The notes: generated by a model not told the origin, from the sequence alone. 64,000 nt of DNA from Streptococcus sanguinis (GCF_900475275.1 NZ_LS483364.1:806001-870000); one strand, 5' to 3'. Numbered from the stretch's first letter, positions 8,309 through 18,052 are shown. Made by a program: numbers and translations.

Positions 8309-8342
8309 CTCTTCCATCCAGCTGGATAGAAGAGTTATCTTT
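8305..8342. terminator. Bidirectional terminator between converging genes
   Basis: ATAACTCTTC (8305-8314) pairs with GAAGAGTTAT (8329-8338), with a further ATCCAGCTGGAT core. It overlaps the stop codons of both converging genes. Confidence 0.8.
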
Positions 8343-8676
8343 TGAAACGACGGTTAGTGATGCGAATGTCTTTCTTTTGGGCTTCACGGATATTATTGGG
8401 TACGAGGCTGATTCGCTTGATGTCCTGCACGCGGATAATAGTGGTCATACTTTTCTTGAAATTTTTGATAATCAGCTGCAGGCGCTCGCGATCGTATTTG
8501 ACAATATCGCCAGTGAAGCTTTTATCCAGAAAGATAACGTGGACACCAGCTTGTTTTCGCAGAGCTAGCTCGATGGTAAGCAGAATGCGGCCGCTGTCCT
8601 CTGGTCCTTGTTCATTCTTTTTGCCACTGATAAATTCGTTGGCTCTTTGTAAAATCATTTCGAGATATTTTTTCAT
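8335..8676 (-). CDS. Hypothetical cytosolic protein
   Basis: 113 residues, mixed charge, no membrane segment or signal peptide, basic C-terminus (ITNRRFKR). The start at 8676 is chosen because GGAG lies about 10 bases upstream, inside the codons of an alternative ATG at 8691. A minus-strand -10 (TATAAT, 8707-8712) with TTACAA 17 bases further up suggests its own promoter, divergent from the PC4-like gene. The middle (VHVIFLDKSFTGDIVKYD) and end (RVQDIKRISLVPNNIREAQ) look like a small beta-rich domain. No family was recognised. Confidence 0.65.
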   Translation of the reverse strand: MKKYLEMILQRANEFISGKKNEQGPEDSGRILLTIELALRKQAGVHVIFLDKSFTGDIVKYDRERLQLIIKNFKKSMTTIIRVQDIKRISLVPNNIREAQKKDIRITNRRFKR

Positions 8677-8742
8677 AGCTAAAATCTCCATAACTTGTTA
8701 CAATATATTATATAACAAAATTCCCTAAATTGTAAATTCTTT

Positions 8743-8750
8743 TACGAATT
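8743..8750 (+). promoter_or_regulatory. Competence cin-box-like element
   Basis: TACGAATT differs from the streptococcal SigX (ComX) box TACGAATA at one base. It is preceded by a T-rich tract and sits about 32 bases before the PC4-like start. The pneumococcal homologue of that gene (SP_0782) is a late competence gene, which supports the reading. Confidence 0.5.
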
Positions 8751-8781
8751 ATTAGTTGGAAAATAAAACAAGAGGTGAAAT

Positions 8782-8994
8782 ATGGCTGAATTTACATTCG
8801 AAATCGAAGAAAAACTTCTGGTTCTGTCTGAAAATGATAAGGGATGGACCAAGGAACTCAACCGAGTTAGCTTTAACGGTGCACCAGCTAAGTATGATAT
8901 TCGGACTTGGAGCCCAGACCACAGCAAAATGGGCAAGGGGATTACCCTTTCCAATGAAGAATTCCAAGTTCTCGTGGATGCATTTAAAAACTGA
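8782..8994 (+). CDS. YdbC/PC4-like single-stranded-DNA-binding protein
   Basis: 70 residues with the PC4-like beta-sheet-plus-helix pattern: FTFEIEEKLLVLSEN, KELNRVSFNGAPAKYDIRTW, then a C-terminal helix NEEFQVLVDAF. Homologues are Lactococcus YdbC and pneumococcal SP_0782, both shown to bind ssDNA; SP_0782 is induced in competence. AGAGGTG lies 8 bases before the ATG. With the cin-box-like element upstream, a role in handling incoming transforming DNA is likely. A strong terminator follows at once, so it is a single-gene unit. Confidence 0.9.
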   Translation: MAEFTFEIEEKLLVLSENDKGWTKELNRVSFNGAPAKYDIRTWSPDHSKMGKGITLSNEEFQVLVDAFKN

Positions 8995-9020
8995 TAGAGA
9001 AAGCTCTATCAGTTTTTTCT
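8989..9020. terminator. Bidirectional terminator between the PC4-like gene and bioY
   Basis: ACTGATAGAG (8990-8999) pairs perfectly with CTCTATCAGT (9004-9013), A-run on the left and T-run on the right. Confidence 0.9.
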
Positions 9021-9564
9021 ATTTCTCAGAAAAGTAGGAATGGAATTTCAGACTCTTAAAAATAGGGATGCTGATAATGGTGATGGCAACCATTTTTAAT
9101 AAGTCAGGCAGGATAAAAGGAGTTAGGCCAACCGCGACTGACTTAGAGAAATCGAGTCCCCCCAAGAAATGCAGTCCTAGGATACCACCGACAAAGACGA
9201 GAGCATCACCCAATACATTGGCTATAAAAACCATATAGAAAGGACTGTCCTTATGGGTCAGACTGGATGTCACAAAGGCAAAGAGTAAGTAGAACCAGAG
9301 ATAGCCGGCGCTAGGGCCCAAGAGAGCCTGGAAACCACCGCTTCCTCCAGCAAAGACTGGTAGGCCAATAGCTCCCAGCAGCAGATAAATAAAGACCGAC
9401 AGAACCGCTTCGCGTGGTTTAAAAATCGTTGCAATCAAACCGACAGCAAAAGTCTGCAGCGTGATGGGAACGGGACCAATGGAAATAGTTAATTGGGATA
9501 GGACAGCTAGGAAGGCAGCTCCGATAGCTGGGAGGGCAAGAAGAAAAGCTTTGTTCTTGTTCAT
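9019..9564 (-). CDS. bioY: Biotin transporter substrate-binding protein BioY (copy 1)
   Basis: 181-residue integral membrane S-component for biotin uptake, working alone or with an ECF transporter module. About six membrane segments; the typical GPVPITLQTF, AIGLPVFAGGSGGFQALLGPSAGYLWF and ANVLG(D)ALVFVGG motifs are present. The start at 9564 (MNKNKAFLL) has AGAGG upstream; upstream in-frame codons overlap the promoter. It is about 90% identical by eye to the adjacent copy 2; differences include Asp for Ala in the ANVLG-D/A-ALV motif and Asp for Gly at ILPD/GLLK. Both copies are intact. Confidence 0.93.
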   Translation of the reverse strand: MNKNKAFLLALPAIGAAFLAVLSQLTISIGPVPITLQTFAVGLIATIFKPREAVLSVFIYLLLGAIGLPVFAGGSGGFQALLGPSAGYLWFYLLFAFVTSSLTHKDSPFYMVFIANVLGDALVFVGGILGLHFLGGLDFSKSVAVGLTPFILPDLLKMVAITIISIPIFKSLKFHSYFSEK

Positions 9565-9627
9565 AAATAGTAAACCTCTTTTTGATTTTATGGTAACTAT
9601 TTTAAAAGCTAAATAAAAAAAAGTCAA
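9565..9627 (-). promoter_or_regulatory. bioY copy 1 promoter with BirA-like operator
   Basis: On the minus strand: TTGACT (9622-9627), 17 bases, TAAAAT (9599-9604). An inverted repeat with arms AAATAGTTACC and GGTTTACTATTT, about 15 bases apart (9565-9602), covers the transcription start and reaches the ribosome site. Spacing and GTTAAC-like arms resemble biotin-repressor BirA boxes; the regulator itself is not in the window. Confidence 0.6.
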
Positions 9628-9667
9628 GTCCTTCTTAATCGGACGAGACAATTATACAGACAGATTC

Positions 9668-10213
9668 TTATTTCTCTGAAAAGTAGGGATGAAATTTCAG
9701 ACTCTTAAAAATAGGGATGCTGATAATGGTGATGGCAATAATTTTTATCAATCCAGGCAGGATAAAAGGAGTTAGGCCAACCTCTACTGACTTAGAGAAA
9801 TCAAGTCCTCCAAAAAACTGCAGCCCTAAGATACCACCGACAAAGACGAGAGCGGCACCCAATACATTGGCTATAAAAATCATATAGAAAGGACTGTCCT
9901 TATGAGTCAGACTGGATGTCACAAACGAAAAGGGTAAGAAGAACCAGAGATAGCCGGCGCTAGGGCCAAAGAGAGCCTGAAAACCACCGCTTCCTCCAGC
10001 AAAGACCGGCAGACCAATAGCTCCCAGCAATAGATAAATAATGACTGACAAAACCGCTTCGCGAGGTTTGAAAATCGTCGCAATTAAGCCGATAACAAAA
10101 GTCTGTAGCGTGATGGGAATGGGGCCGATGGAAATAGTAAATTGGGACAGGACTGCTAGGAAAGCAGCTCCGATAGCTGGGAGGGCAAGAAGAAAAGCTT
10201 TGTTCTTGTTCAT
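9668..10213 (-). CDS. bioY: Biotin transporter substrate-binding protein BioY (copy 2)
   Basis: Tandem paralogue of copy 1, also 181 residues and intact, with the same start (MNKNKAFLLALPAIGAAFLA) and AGAGG ribosome site. It keeps the consensus Ala in ANVLGAALVFVGG and Gly in ILPGLIK. Between the two copies there is no terminator, so transcripts of copy 2 may run through copy 1. Having two S-components could raise biotin uptake or allow one copy to change specificity; nothing here shows which. Confidence 0.93.
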   Translation of the reverse strand: MNKNKAFLLALPAIGAAFLAVLSQFTISIGPIPITLQTFVIGLIATIFKPREAVLSVIIYLLLGAIGLPVFAGGSGGFQALFGPSAGYLWFFLPFSFVTSSLTHKDSPFYMIFIANVLGAALVFVGGILGLQFFGGLDFSKSVEVGLTPFILPGLIKIIAITIISIPIFKSLKFHPYFSEK

Positions 10214-10275
10214 AAATAGTAAACCTCTTTTTGATTTTATGGTAACTATTTTAAAGACCAAATAAAAAAAGTCAA
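10214..10275 (-). promoter_or_regulatory. bioY copy 2 promoter with BirA-like operator
   Basis: TTGACT (10270-10275), 16 bases, TAAAAT (10248-10253) on the minus strand. The same inverted repeat as in copy 1 lies at 10214-10250. The spacer is one base shorter than in copy 1. Confidence 0.6.
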
Positions 10276-10299
10276 GTCCTTCTTAATCGGACGAGACAA

Positions 10300-10422
10300 T
10301 TATACAGACAGATTCTTATTTTCGTTTCTTGCTTCTGATGAGCAAGACGAAGAAGGCGATAAGACCAAAAATATTAAAGAAAAGGATGCCCAAGGCCGCA
10401 AGAAGTTTTTTTGTTTTACTCA
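10300..10422 (-). pseudogene. Possible small membrane protein, apparently frameshifted
   Basis: A clear ribosome site (GAGG, 8-9 bases before) precedes an ATG at 10420-10422. The frame encodes MSKTKKLLAALGIL, then runs into a serine-rich, non-membrane sequence ending at 10300. Shifting by one base near 10380 instead continues as FNIFGLIAFFVLLIRSRKRK and stops at 10316-10318, a typical single-helix small protein of about 35 residues. A one-base loss in the AAAGAAAGG run is the simplest explanation. If the frame as written is right, the 40-residue product is of unknown nature. Confidence 0.4.
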
Positions 10423-10565
10423 TCAGTTTTCCTCATTTCTGGATTGCTTTGTACTATCATATCAAAATTTTCAATGTTTGAATAGGCTTCATTAGAAAAA
10501 TTAGCTATAGCTTCAAACTATATTCTTATCAATAAAAAAGGATTATCTAAAAGTGCTATAAAGAA

Positions 10566-10594
10566 TTGCAGCAGCACACTTTGATTGATATAAT
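10566..10594 (+). promoter_or_regulatory. Promoter of the cyclase-family gene
   Basis: TTGCAG (10566-10571), 17 bases, TATAAT (10589-10594). Confidence 0.7.
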
Positions 10595-10683
10595 AATGCA
10601 AAAGTAAATAAGAGTTTTTGCTAGAGGTGTGGGTGCGTAATCAACATCTTCCCAAAGCAAGACTGACTAGATTGGAGAAGGCT

Positions 10684-11415
10684 ATGACAGATTTATTAAA
10701 AATTTATCAGGAACTACAGGAGAAAAAGTGGGTTAATTTGTCCCATCAGATTAGGGAAGACAGTCCGCATTTTCCAGCTCTGCCTGCCTTGGAGAAGAAG
10801 GATATTTTCACTTTGAAAGACGGTTTTCATGTTCAGCAGTTTTCTGTAGTTGGCCAATACGGGACTCATATTGATGCTCCGATTCACTTTGTGGAGGGTG
10901 GTCGCTGGTTGGAAGAGATTGAGCTAAAAGATCTTTTCCTGCCTTTGGTAGTTATTGATAAGTCTAAGGAAGTATCAGAGAATCCAGACTTTATTCTGGG
11001 CAAGCAGGATATTTTAGATTTTGAAGCGGAGCACGGGCAGATTGAGCCAGGAACGTTTGTTGCTTTTCGCTCAGACTGGTCCAAGCGTTGGCCAAGTCAA
11101 TCTGCTATGCGCAATCTGGATGACCAGGAGATTCAGCATACTCCTGGGTGGGGACGTGATGCTCTAGAGTTCCTTATCCATGAGCGTGGTGTCAAGGCGG
11201 TAGGTCACGAAACTTTTGATACAGATGCGGGTATTCCTACAGCGGAGCATGGGCTGCTCAATGAATACTATCTGTTAGAGCAGGATATTTATCAGCTAGA
11301 AGTTATGACCAATCTGGATCAGCTGCCGGCTAAGGGTGCTCTCATCTCAATTAGCTTTCCCAATTGGCATCAAGCCAGCGGATCACCAGTGAGGGCTGTA
11401 GCTATTTTACCATAA
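10684..11415 (+). CDS. Cyclase-family (kynurenine-formamidase-like) metal hydrolase
   Basis: 243 residues starting MTDLLKIYQELQ. The cyclase-family motif HxGTHxDxPxH is seen as GQYGTHIDAPIHF (about residues 57-69), with the other conserved parts VGHETFDTDAGIP and the C-terminal ISFPNWHQASGSPVRA. Members bind Mn or Zn and hydrolyse amides such as N-formylkynurenine or isatin; the substrate here is unknown. The start at 10684 has GGAG at normal distance; an upstream TTG-type extension from 10618 has none. It is a single-gene unit. Confidence 0.85.
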   Translation: MTDLLKIYQELQEKKWVNLSHQIREDSPHFPALPALEKKDIFTLKDGFHVQQFSVVGQYGTHIDAPIHFVEGGRWLEEIELKDLFLPLVVIDKSKEVSENPDFILGKQDILDFEAEHGQIEPGTFVAFRSDWSKRWPSQSAMRNLDDQEIQHTPGWGRDALEFLIHERGVKAVGHETFDTDAGIPTAEHGLLNEYYLLEQDIYQLEVMTNLDQLPAKGALISISFPNWHQASGSPVRAVAILP

Positions 11416-11422
11416 AGAAAAA

Positions 11423-11453
11423 GGAGTCTGAGATTTCATTTCAGGCTCCCTTT
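11423..11453 (+). terminator. Terminator after the cyclase-family gene
   Basis: GGAGTCTGA (11423-11431) pairs with TCAGGCTCC (11441-11449) with one wobble, followed by CTTTC. Confidence 0.6.
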
Positions 11454-11645
11454 CGCATATAATAACTAATAAAAAAATCGCTTTTTCTAATCTTTGGAAT
11501 TTCTTGATGGATATTTCAAAGGAATATCAAATGAAGCTGAAATAGCTTTAATTACAATCTTACAAAAATGTAAGATTCGTCTGTAAAATGAAAGATTAGG
11601 TTATGGAATGGTCATCATCTTTATTATAAAATGGTAGCAGAAGTC
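11454..11645. other. AT-rich non-coding stretch with a perfect hairpin
   Basis: No coding signs. AATCTTACA (11556-11564) and TGTAAGATT (11569-11577) form a perfect inverted repeat with a 4-base loop and no T-run, so it is more like an operator or processing site than a terminator. Confidence 0.4.
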
Positions 11646-11674
11646 AAAAAGAGGCTGGAATACCAAACCTCTTC
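11646..11674 (-). terminator. Terminator of gor
   Basis: On the minus strand AGAGG...TTGG pairs imperfectly with CCAG...CCTCT and is followed by TTTTT. Confidence 0.6.
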
Positions 11675-11688
11675 TGATTTTGAATTTT

Positions 11689-13038
11689 TTATCGCATGGT
11701 CACGAATTCTTCGGAGCCTGTCGGGTGAATAGCAACTGTAGCATAAAAGTCAGCCTTGGTAGCGCCCATTTTGATAGCAACTGCGAAACCTTGAATCATC
11801 TCGTCTACCCCGTAGCCGATACCGTGCAGGCCAACGACCTTTTCATCCTCACCGGCAGTGATGAGCTTGAACTTGGCCTGTTGGCGATGCTGGGTGACAG
11901 CTGAATACATGGATGTGAAGCTAGATGTGTAAACGTGAATATTTTCTGCTCCGTAAGTCTTAACAGCCTCTACCTCAGTCAGGCCGACTGTCCCAATAGC
12001 AGGATGGGAGAAGACGACGGTTGGAATAGTTGAGTAGTCCATCTTAGCATCTATTTTGCCGTTGAAAAGACGCTCAGACAGAGTTCGCCCAGCCTTGATG
12101 GCAACAGGAGTTAATTCTTTTTCACCAGTTACATCACCAAGAGCATAGATACCTGGAACCACAGTGTTTTGGTACTCATCTACAGCGATGAAGCCACGTT
12201 CATTGAGAGTGACGCCAGCTGTTTCTAGATTGAGGTCTTGAACATTTGGCTTACGACCGATTGCCCAGATAACATGCTGGGCTGTGTGACTGCTGCCATC
12301 TTCAAAGTAGAGCTTGAGCTGACCATCAGGAAGTTTTTCCAGCTTTTGTGGAATCTTATGGGTATGAAGCTGGAGTCCAGACTTTTCCATTTCTTGGAGT
12401 AAACCGTCAATCAGATAGCTGTCAAAGTTGCGCAGTGGTCGGTCCTTACGAACAAAAAGGTCAGTTTTAACTCCCAGAGCATGGAGCACGCCGGCTAGCT
12501 CAACTGCTATATAGCCTGCTCCGACAATGGCAACAGATTCAGGTAACTCTTCCCAAGCGAAGACATCGTCGGAATTCTCTCCGTAGCCTGCGCCAGGGAT
12601 CTTGGGGATAGCTGCATGAGCACCGGTCGCGATGACAATGTGCTTGGCGCGAATAAGCTCACCGTTGACTTGGACAGTGTTTGCATCTACAAAGCGGGCA
12701 CGGCCTTCAATCAGCTCGACACCATTCCGCTTGAAGCTACCATCGTAGGACGAACGTGCTCGGTCAATATAAGCTTCGCGATTTTTCCGAAGGGTAGCAA
12801 AATCAAAAGCTTGATTATCAGAGGTAAATCCGTAGTCTGGTCCATAATGATGGATAGCTTCAGCGATTTGAGCTCCGTACCACATAATCTTCTTTGGGAC
12901 ACAGCCGACATTGACACAGGTACCACCCAGTTTCTTTTCTTCAATAACGGCAACTTTGGCACCGTATTCGCCGGCTCGATTCATGGTAGCAATTCCCCCG
13001 CTGCCACCGCCAATAGCAATCATATCAAATTCTTTCAT
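11689..13038 (-). CDS. gor: Glutathione-disulfide reductase
   Basis: 449-residue FAD- and NADPH-dependent enzyme that reduces oxidised glutathione. FAD-binding GGGSGG is near residues 10-15, the redox-active disulfide C41-VNVG-C46 lies in [13 protein letters not shown], the second nucleotide fold is [11 protein letters not shown], and the C-terminal catalytic His-Glu pair is in HPTGSEEF. The start at 13038 has GGAG upstream; an open extension to 13233 is non-coding leader. A minus -10 (TATAAT, 13058-13063) lies close by. It is divergent from the MacA-like operon, the same neighbourhood as in pneumococcus. It should work with the glutathione peroxidase at 21.3-21.8 kb. Confidence 0.96.
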   Translation of the reverse strand: MKEFDMIAIGGGSGGIATMNRAGEYGAKVAVIEEKKLGGTCVNVGCVPKKIMWYGAQIAEAIHHYGPDYGFTSDNQAFDFATLRKNREAYIDRARSSYDGSFKRNGVELIEGRARFVDANTVQVNGELIRAKHIVIATGAHAAIPKIPGAGYGENSDDVFAWEELPESVAIVGAGYIAVELAGVLHALGVKTDLFVRKDRPLRNFDSYLIDGLLQEMEKSGLQLHTHKIPQKLEKLPDGQLKLYFEDGSSHTAQHVIWAIGRKPNVQDLNLETAGVTLNERGFIAVDEYQNTVVPGIYALGDVTGEKELTPVAIKAGRTLSERLFNGKIDAKMDYSTIPTVVFSHPAIGTVGLTEVEAVKTYGAENIHVYTSSFTSMYSAVTQHRQQAKFKLITAGEDEKVVGLHGIGYGVDEMIQGFAVAIKMGATKADFYATVAIHPTGSEEFVTMR

Positions 13039-13057
13039 CTTGTTAGAATCTCCTTCT

Positions 13058-13063
13058 ATTATA
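13058..13063 (-). promoter_or_regulatory. -10 element of gor
   Basis: TATAAT on the minus strand, about 20 bases before the gor start; -35 weak. GGTA/TACC arms around 13066-13077 form a small dyad just upstream. Confidence 0.45.
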
Positions 13064-13197
13064 TGAGGTAATTGTACCTTTTTTAGCAGGTGAATGCAAT
13101 AATCTGCTACGGATTTAAGTGGAGTGACTATCTGAGATAAAATAGCAACCATTTGTGAAAAACTGTAAATTTTTTTAGAAGAATTATGATAGCCTTG

Positions 13198-13230
13198 TGA
13201 TATAATATAACAAAAGAAAATCGTTTTCAT
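13198..13230 (+). promoter_or_regulatory. Extended -10 and cre-like site of the efflux operon
   Basis: TGA plus TATAAT (13201-13206) is an extended -10. Just downstream, GAAAATCGTTTTCAT (about 13216-13230) is a near-palindrome matching the CcpA cre consensus at about 12 of 14 positions read on the minus strand. The cre reading is weak. Confidence 0.4.
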
Positions 13231-13247
13231 CAAGAGGAGGAAAAGAG

Positions 13248-14411
13248 ATGAAAAAGTTAAAGAAATGGCAATTATTTAGCATTATTGGAGCTACGATTGC
13301 AGTTGTTGCAGGAGCAATTCTCTTCATGTTTTTAAATGGAGGGAATCCTTCTGAGGCACCGGTCGATACGACTCCCTTGGTTCAGAAGGCCAAGGAAGGC
13401 TCAGTGGCTTCTTCAGTCTTACTGACAGGAAATGTCACAGCCAGCAATGAGCAGTACATCTATTATGACAGTACCAAGGGTGACTTGGAAAATGTGCTTG
13501 TCAATGTCGGTGACCAAGTGACTGCCGGTCAAGCTTTGGTCACTTATAAAAGTGCAGAGGCTCAGGCAGCTTATGATGCAGCTGCTCGGGCGGTTAGCAA
13601 AGCCGATCGTCAATTGCATGACTTGCAAACCAATGGTGTGACTGTAAATACGACTGGCGACGAAGAAGCAGATGGTGCGTCTGAAGCTCAGGCTCAGCGT
13701 TCTGTAGAGTCTCAGGCAGCTGACCTGCGAGATGCTCGGGCTGATGCAGTTGATAATATGAACAAAGCACAAGCTACTCTCAATGCCTTAACAGTGACCA
13801 GCACTGCAGATGGTACGGTTGTAGAAGTCAATCGCGATGTTTCAAAATCAACAACAGGTGCCACTCAAACCTTGGTTCATATCGTCAGCAATGGGAATCT
13901 GCAAATTAAGGGAGAATTGTCCGAATACAACCTGGCTAACTTGTCTGTCGGTCAAGAAGTGACCATTACATCAAAAGTTTACCCAGACAAGAAATGGACT
14001 GGTAAAATCAGCTACATTTCCAACTATCCAAAAGACGGCCAGCAAGCAGCAGCTCAGCCATCTGGAACAGGTGGCAGCGGAACAGCTTCAGGTTCTAAAT
14101 ATCCATTTACAATTGACATTACCAGCGAGATTGGTGAGCTCAAGCAAGGTTTCTCTGTCAACATTGAAGTTAAAAACAATACTCAGGGACTCATTGTGCC
14201 AGTCAGCAGTGTGGTAATGGACGGAGACAAGAACTATGTTTGGGTTCTGGAAAAAGGAATTGCTAAGAAGACAGAAGTAACGCTCGGAAATGCTGATGCT
14301 GAAAATCAAGAAATCTCATCTGGTTTGACAAAGGATAGTAAAGTTATCATCAATCCGACAGATAGCTTGAAAGACGGTCAAGAGGTGAAATCTTATGAAG
14401 AAGCTAATTGA
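13248..14411 (+). CDS. MacA/YknX-like efflux adaptor (membrane fusion protein)
   Basis: 387 residues: N-terminal membrane anchor (about 8-30), a split lipoyl-like domain ([21 protein letters not shown] and VEVNRD), a coiled-coil-prone alanine/glutamine region (about 105-175), and a beta-barrel end. It is the extracellular adaptor of a tripartite-type ABC exporter with the next two genes, as in Bacillus YknXYZ and pneumococcal SP_0785-0787, which are linked to export of peptides or drugs. AGGAGG precedes the ATG, and its end overlaps the ATPase gene by 17 bases. Confidence 0.92.
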   Translation: MKKLKKWQLFSIIGATIAVVAGAILFMFLNGGNPSEAPVDTTPLVQKAKEGSVASSVLLTGNVTASNEQYIYYDSTKGDLENVLVNVGDQVTAGQALVTYKSAEAQAAYDAAARAVSKADRQLHDLQTNGVTVNTTGDEEADGASEAQAQRSVESQAADLRDARADAVDNMNKAQATLNALTVTSTADGTVVEVNRDVSKSTTGATQTLVHIVSNGNLQIKGELSEYNLANLSVGQEVTITSKVYPDKKWTGKISYISNYPKDGQQAAAQPSGTGGSGTASGSKYPFTIDITSEIGELKQGFSVNIEVKNNTQGLIVPVSSVVMDGDKNYVWVLEKGIAKKTEVTLGNADAENQEISSGLTKDSKVIINPTDSLKDGQEVKSYEEAN

Positions 14412-15093
14412 GTTAAAAAATATTAATAAGAGCTATCGCAATGGAGACCAGGAACTGCAGGTATTAAAAGACATCAGTCTGGAGGTTGAAGAGGGCGAGT
14501 TTGTTGCCATCATGGGACCGTCTGGATCTGGTAAGTCTACTTTGATGAATATCATTGGGATGCTGGATCGTCCGACCACTGGTGAATATCATCTAGGAAG
14601 CGAAGAAGTCGCTAAGCTAGGTGATAAGAAGCTGGCCAAGGTTCGAAATAAGCAAATCGGCTTTGTCTTTCAGCAGTTCTTTCTCTTGTCTAAGCTCAAT
14701 GCCTTGCAAAATGTGGAACTGCCCTTAATCTATGCAGGTGTCGGTCTATCTAAACGTAAGTCCTTGGCCGAGCAGTTTCTGACCAAGGTGGAGCTGGACA
14801 CGCGGATGCATCACCTGCCTTCAGAGCTTTCCGGAGGACAGAAGCAGCGGGTAGCTATTGCGCGTGCTTTGGTCAATAATCCTTCTTTGATTCTGGCTGA
14901 CGAACCAACAGGAGCCTTGGATACTAAGACTGGTGAGCAGATTATGGAGCTCTTGACTGAGCTCAATCGAGAAGGGAAAACCATTATCATGGTAACCCAC
15001 GAGCCTGAGATTGCTGCCTATGCCAAACGGCAAATTGTCATTCGTGACGGCGTCATCTCATCTGATAGCGCTAAGGAAGGAGGACTAGCCTAA
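14395..15093 (+). CDS. MacB/YknY-like ABC transporter ATPase
   Basis: 232 residues. Walker [10 protein letters not shown] (about 42-50), Q-loop FVFQQFF, signature [15 protein letters not shown], Walker [13 protein letters not shown], and H-loop MVTHEPE are all intact. It is of the LolD/MacB ATPase class that powers permeases of the FtsX/MacB fold. It overlaps the adaptor gene by 17 bases and the permease gene by 1 base, so the three are translated together. Confidence 0.96.
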   Translation: MKKLIELKNINKSYRNGDQELQVLKDISLEVEEGEFVAIMGPSGSGKSTLMNIIGMLDRPTTGEYHLGSEEVAKLGDKKLAKVRNKQIGFVFQQFFLLSKLNALQNVELPLIYAGVGLSKRKSLAEQFLTKVELDTRMHHLPSELSGGQKQRVAIARALVNNPSLILADEPTGALDTKTGEQIMELLTELNREGKTIIMVTHEPEIAAYAKRQIVIRDGVISSDSAKEGGLA

Positions 15094-16361
15094 TGCAAAA
15101 CTGGAAATTTGCCATTAGCTCCATTCTTGGACACAAGATGCGGTCTTTCCTGACCATGATTGGGATTATTATCGGAGTGGCTTCGGTTGTGGTTATCATG
15201 GCTTTAGGAGATTCCATTACCCGGCGGGTCAATGAGAGTTTTACCAAAAGTCAGAAAAACATGCGCCTCGTTTTTTCTCCTAAAAAGAGCAAGGACGGCT
15301 CCTACACACAAACAGCTGATCTCTATTCAGTAAATGTGGAAGATGAAAGCGAAGAAGTGGTGGAGCCCCCCAAGGCCCAGGAAGCATGGGTTAAGGAATT
15401 GACCCATATCAAGGGAGTGGATGGCTACTATGTGACCAACTCTGCTATGGAAACCTTTAGCTACGAAAATAAGCAGGCTGAGCGCGTCAACTTTGTCGGC
15501 GCAAACATGACCTATATCCAGGTAAAAAAATACAAAATCATTGCTGGTCGTGCTTTGAGGCAGCAAGACTATCAAGGCTTTGCAAGTGTTGTGCTGCTGG
15601 ACGAAGATCTGGCTGCGAACCTCTTTTCTTCCGCTGAAGAGGCAATCAATAAAATTGTGACAGTGGGTGCCAGTAACTATCGAGTGATTGGGGTTTATAG
15701 AGATCCTGAAACTGCTGCTGCATCTGGCTCCATGCAGGTCTATGGTGGTAATGCCATTACGACCAACACTCTTATAGCTGCTAACTTTGGAGTAGATGAA
15801 ATTTCAGAGATTGTTCTTCGAGTGAATGATACTAGCTTAGTTCCAGAACTTGGCCCTAAGGTTGCCAAGAAATTAACAGAAATTGCTGGCCTCCAACAGG
15901 GCGAATATCAAGTGACAGATGATAGTGCCCTCTATCAGGAAGTACAAAATATTTATGGTGCCATGACAGGAGTTATCGGTGCCATCGCCGGAATCTCTCT
16001 CTTTGTTGGTGGTATCGGCGTTATGAATATCATGTTGGTATCGGTCACTGAGCGGACTCGTGAAATCGGTCTGCGAAAAGCTCTAGGAGCAACACGTGGC
16101 AACATACTGATGCAATTTTTGATTGAGTCTATGATTTTGACACTGATTGGTGGGTTGATTGGACTGGTTCTAGCTGCGGGACTTGCGTCTGTGCTAGGCT
16201 CAGCCATGAGTCAAATGCTGGAAGGAACTCCAGTAACGGTATCCCTGCCAGTCAGCATCGTCAGCCTTCTCTTCTCAGCAACCATCGGTGTTCTCTTCGG
16301 TATCTTGCCAGCCAACAAGGCCTCTAAACTAGATCCAATTGAAGCACTGAGGTATGAATAA
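15093..16361 (+). CDS. MacB/YknZ-like ABC transporter permease
   Basis: 422 residues: an N-terminal helix (about 17-40), a large extracellular MacB-type domain (about 45-290), then three C-terminal helices with the FtsX motif (GIGVMNIMLVSVTERTREIG, KALGATRGNIL). These residues are the family hallmark. It completes the adaptor-ATPase-permease set. The substrate is not shown by sequence; antimicrobial peptides are the usual guess. Confidence 0.95.
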   Translation: MQNWKFAISSILGHKMRSFLTMIGIIIGVASVVVIMALGDSITRRVNESFTKSQKNMRLVFSPKKSKDGSYTQTADLYSVNVEDESEEVVEPPKAQEAWVKELTHIKGVDGYYVTNSAMETFSYENKQAERVNFVGANMTYIQVKKYKIIAGRALRQQDYQGFASVVLLDEDLAANLFSSAEEAINKIVTVGASNYRVIGVYRDPETAAASGSMQVYGGNAITTNTLIAANFGVDEISEIVLRVNDTSLVPELGPKVAKKLTEIAGLQQGEYQVTDDSALYQEVQNIYGAMTGVIGAIAGISLFVGGIGVMNIMLVSVTERTREIGLRKALGATRGNILMQFLIESMILTLIGGLIGLVLAAGLASVLGSAMSQMLEGTPVTVSLPVSIVSLLFSATIGVLFGILPANKASKLDPIEALRYE

Positions 16362-16368
16362 TATAATA

Positions 16369-16393
16369 AAAGTCTGGGAAACCAGACTTTTTT
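16369..16393 (+). terminator. Terminator of the efflux operon
   Basis: AAAGTCTGG (16369-16377) pairs perfectly with CCAGACTTT (16382-16390), then TTT. Confidence 0.9.
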
Positions 16394-16401
16394 GTGATGT
16401 A

Positions 16402-16430
16402 AAAATCCTGCTGGAATTCCAACAGGATTT
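16402..16430 (-). terminator. Terminator of lysS
   Basis: AAATCCTG...CAGGATTT with an inner TTGG-AATT-CCAG forms an almost perfect hairpin; on the minus strand it is followed by a T-rich tract. Confidence 0.8.
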
Positions 16431-16458
16431 GTTTTCTTAATATCCTATAAAATACAGA

Positions 16459-17970
<1,512 letters not shown>

Positions 17971-17976
17971 CTACCT

Positions 17977-17985
17977 ATTTTATCA
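17977..17985 (-). promoter_or_regulatory. Extended -10 promoter of lysS
   Basis: TGATAAAAT on the minus strand, predicted start near 17970, about 21 bases before the ATG. Confidence 0.55.
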
Positions 17986-18028
17986 CAAAAGATAGGGAAA
18001 TTCATCTATATTTGGCTATAAAGTAAGA

Positions 18029-18052
18029 AAAAAAGCTAGAAATCCAGCCTTA
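18029..18052 (-). terminator. Probable terminator of the phosphatase gene
   Basis: On the minus strand AAGGCTGG and CTAGCTTT pair with wobble, followed by a run of Ts; it overlaps the stop codon. Confidence 0.5.

Larger units (their letters stand above)
9023..10321. repeat. Tandem direct repeat of about 650 bp carrying bioY
   Basis: Unit 1 runs about 9023-9673 and unit 2 about 9674-10321. Each has bioY plus its promoter/operator and about 50 bases of upstream flank. The flank (from GTCAAGTCC to ATTCTTATTT) is identical in both units (9623-9673 and 10271-10321), while the genes have diverged. Confidence 0.85.

Noticed and set aside
11680-11904. Rightward open frame of 74 codons opposite gor
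   Set aside because: It lies fully inside the well-supported gor gene on the other strand and has no ribosome site.
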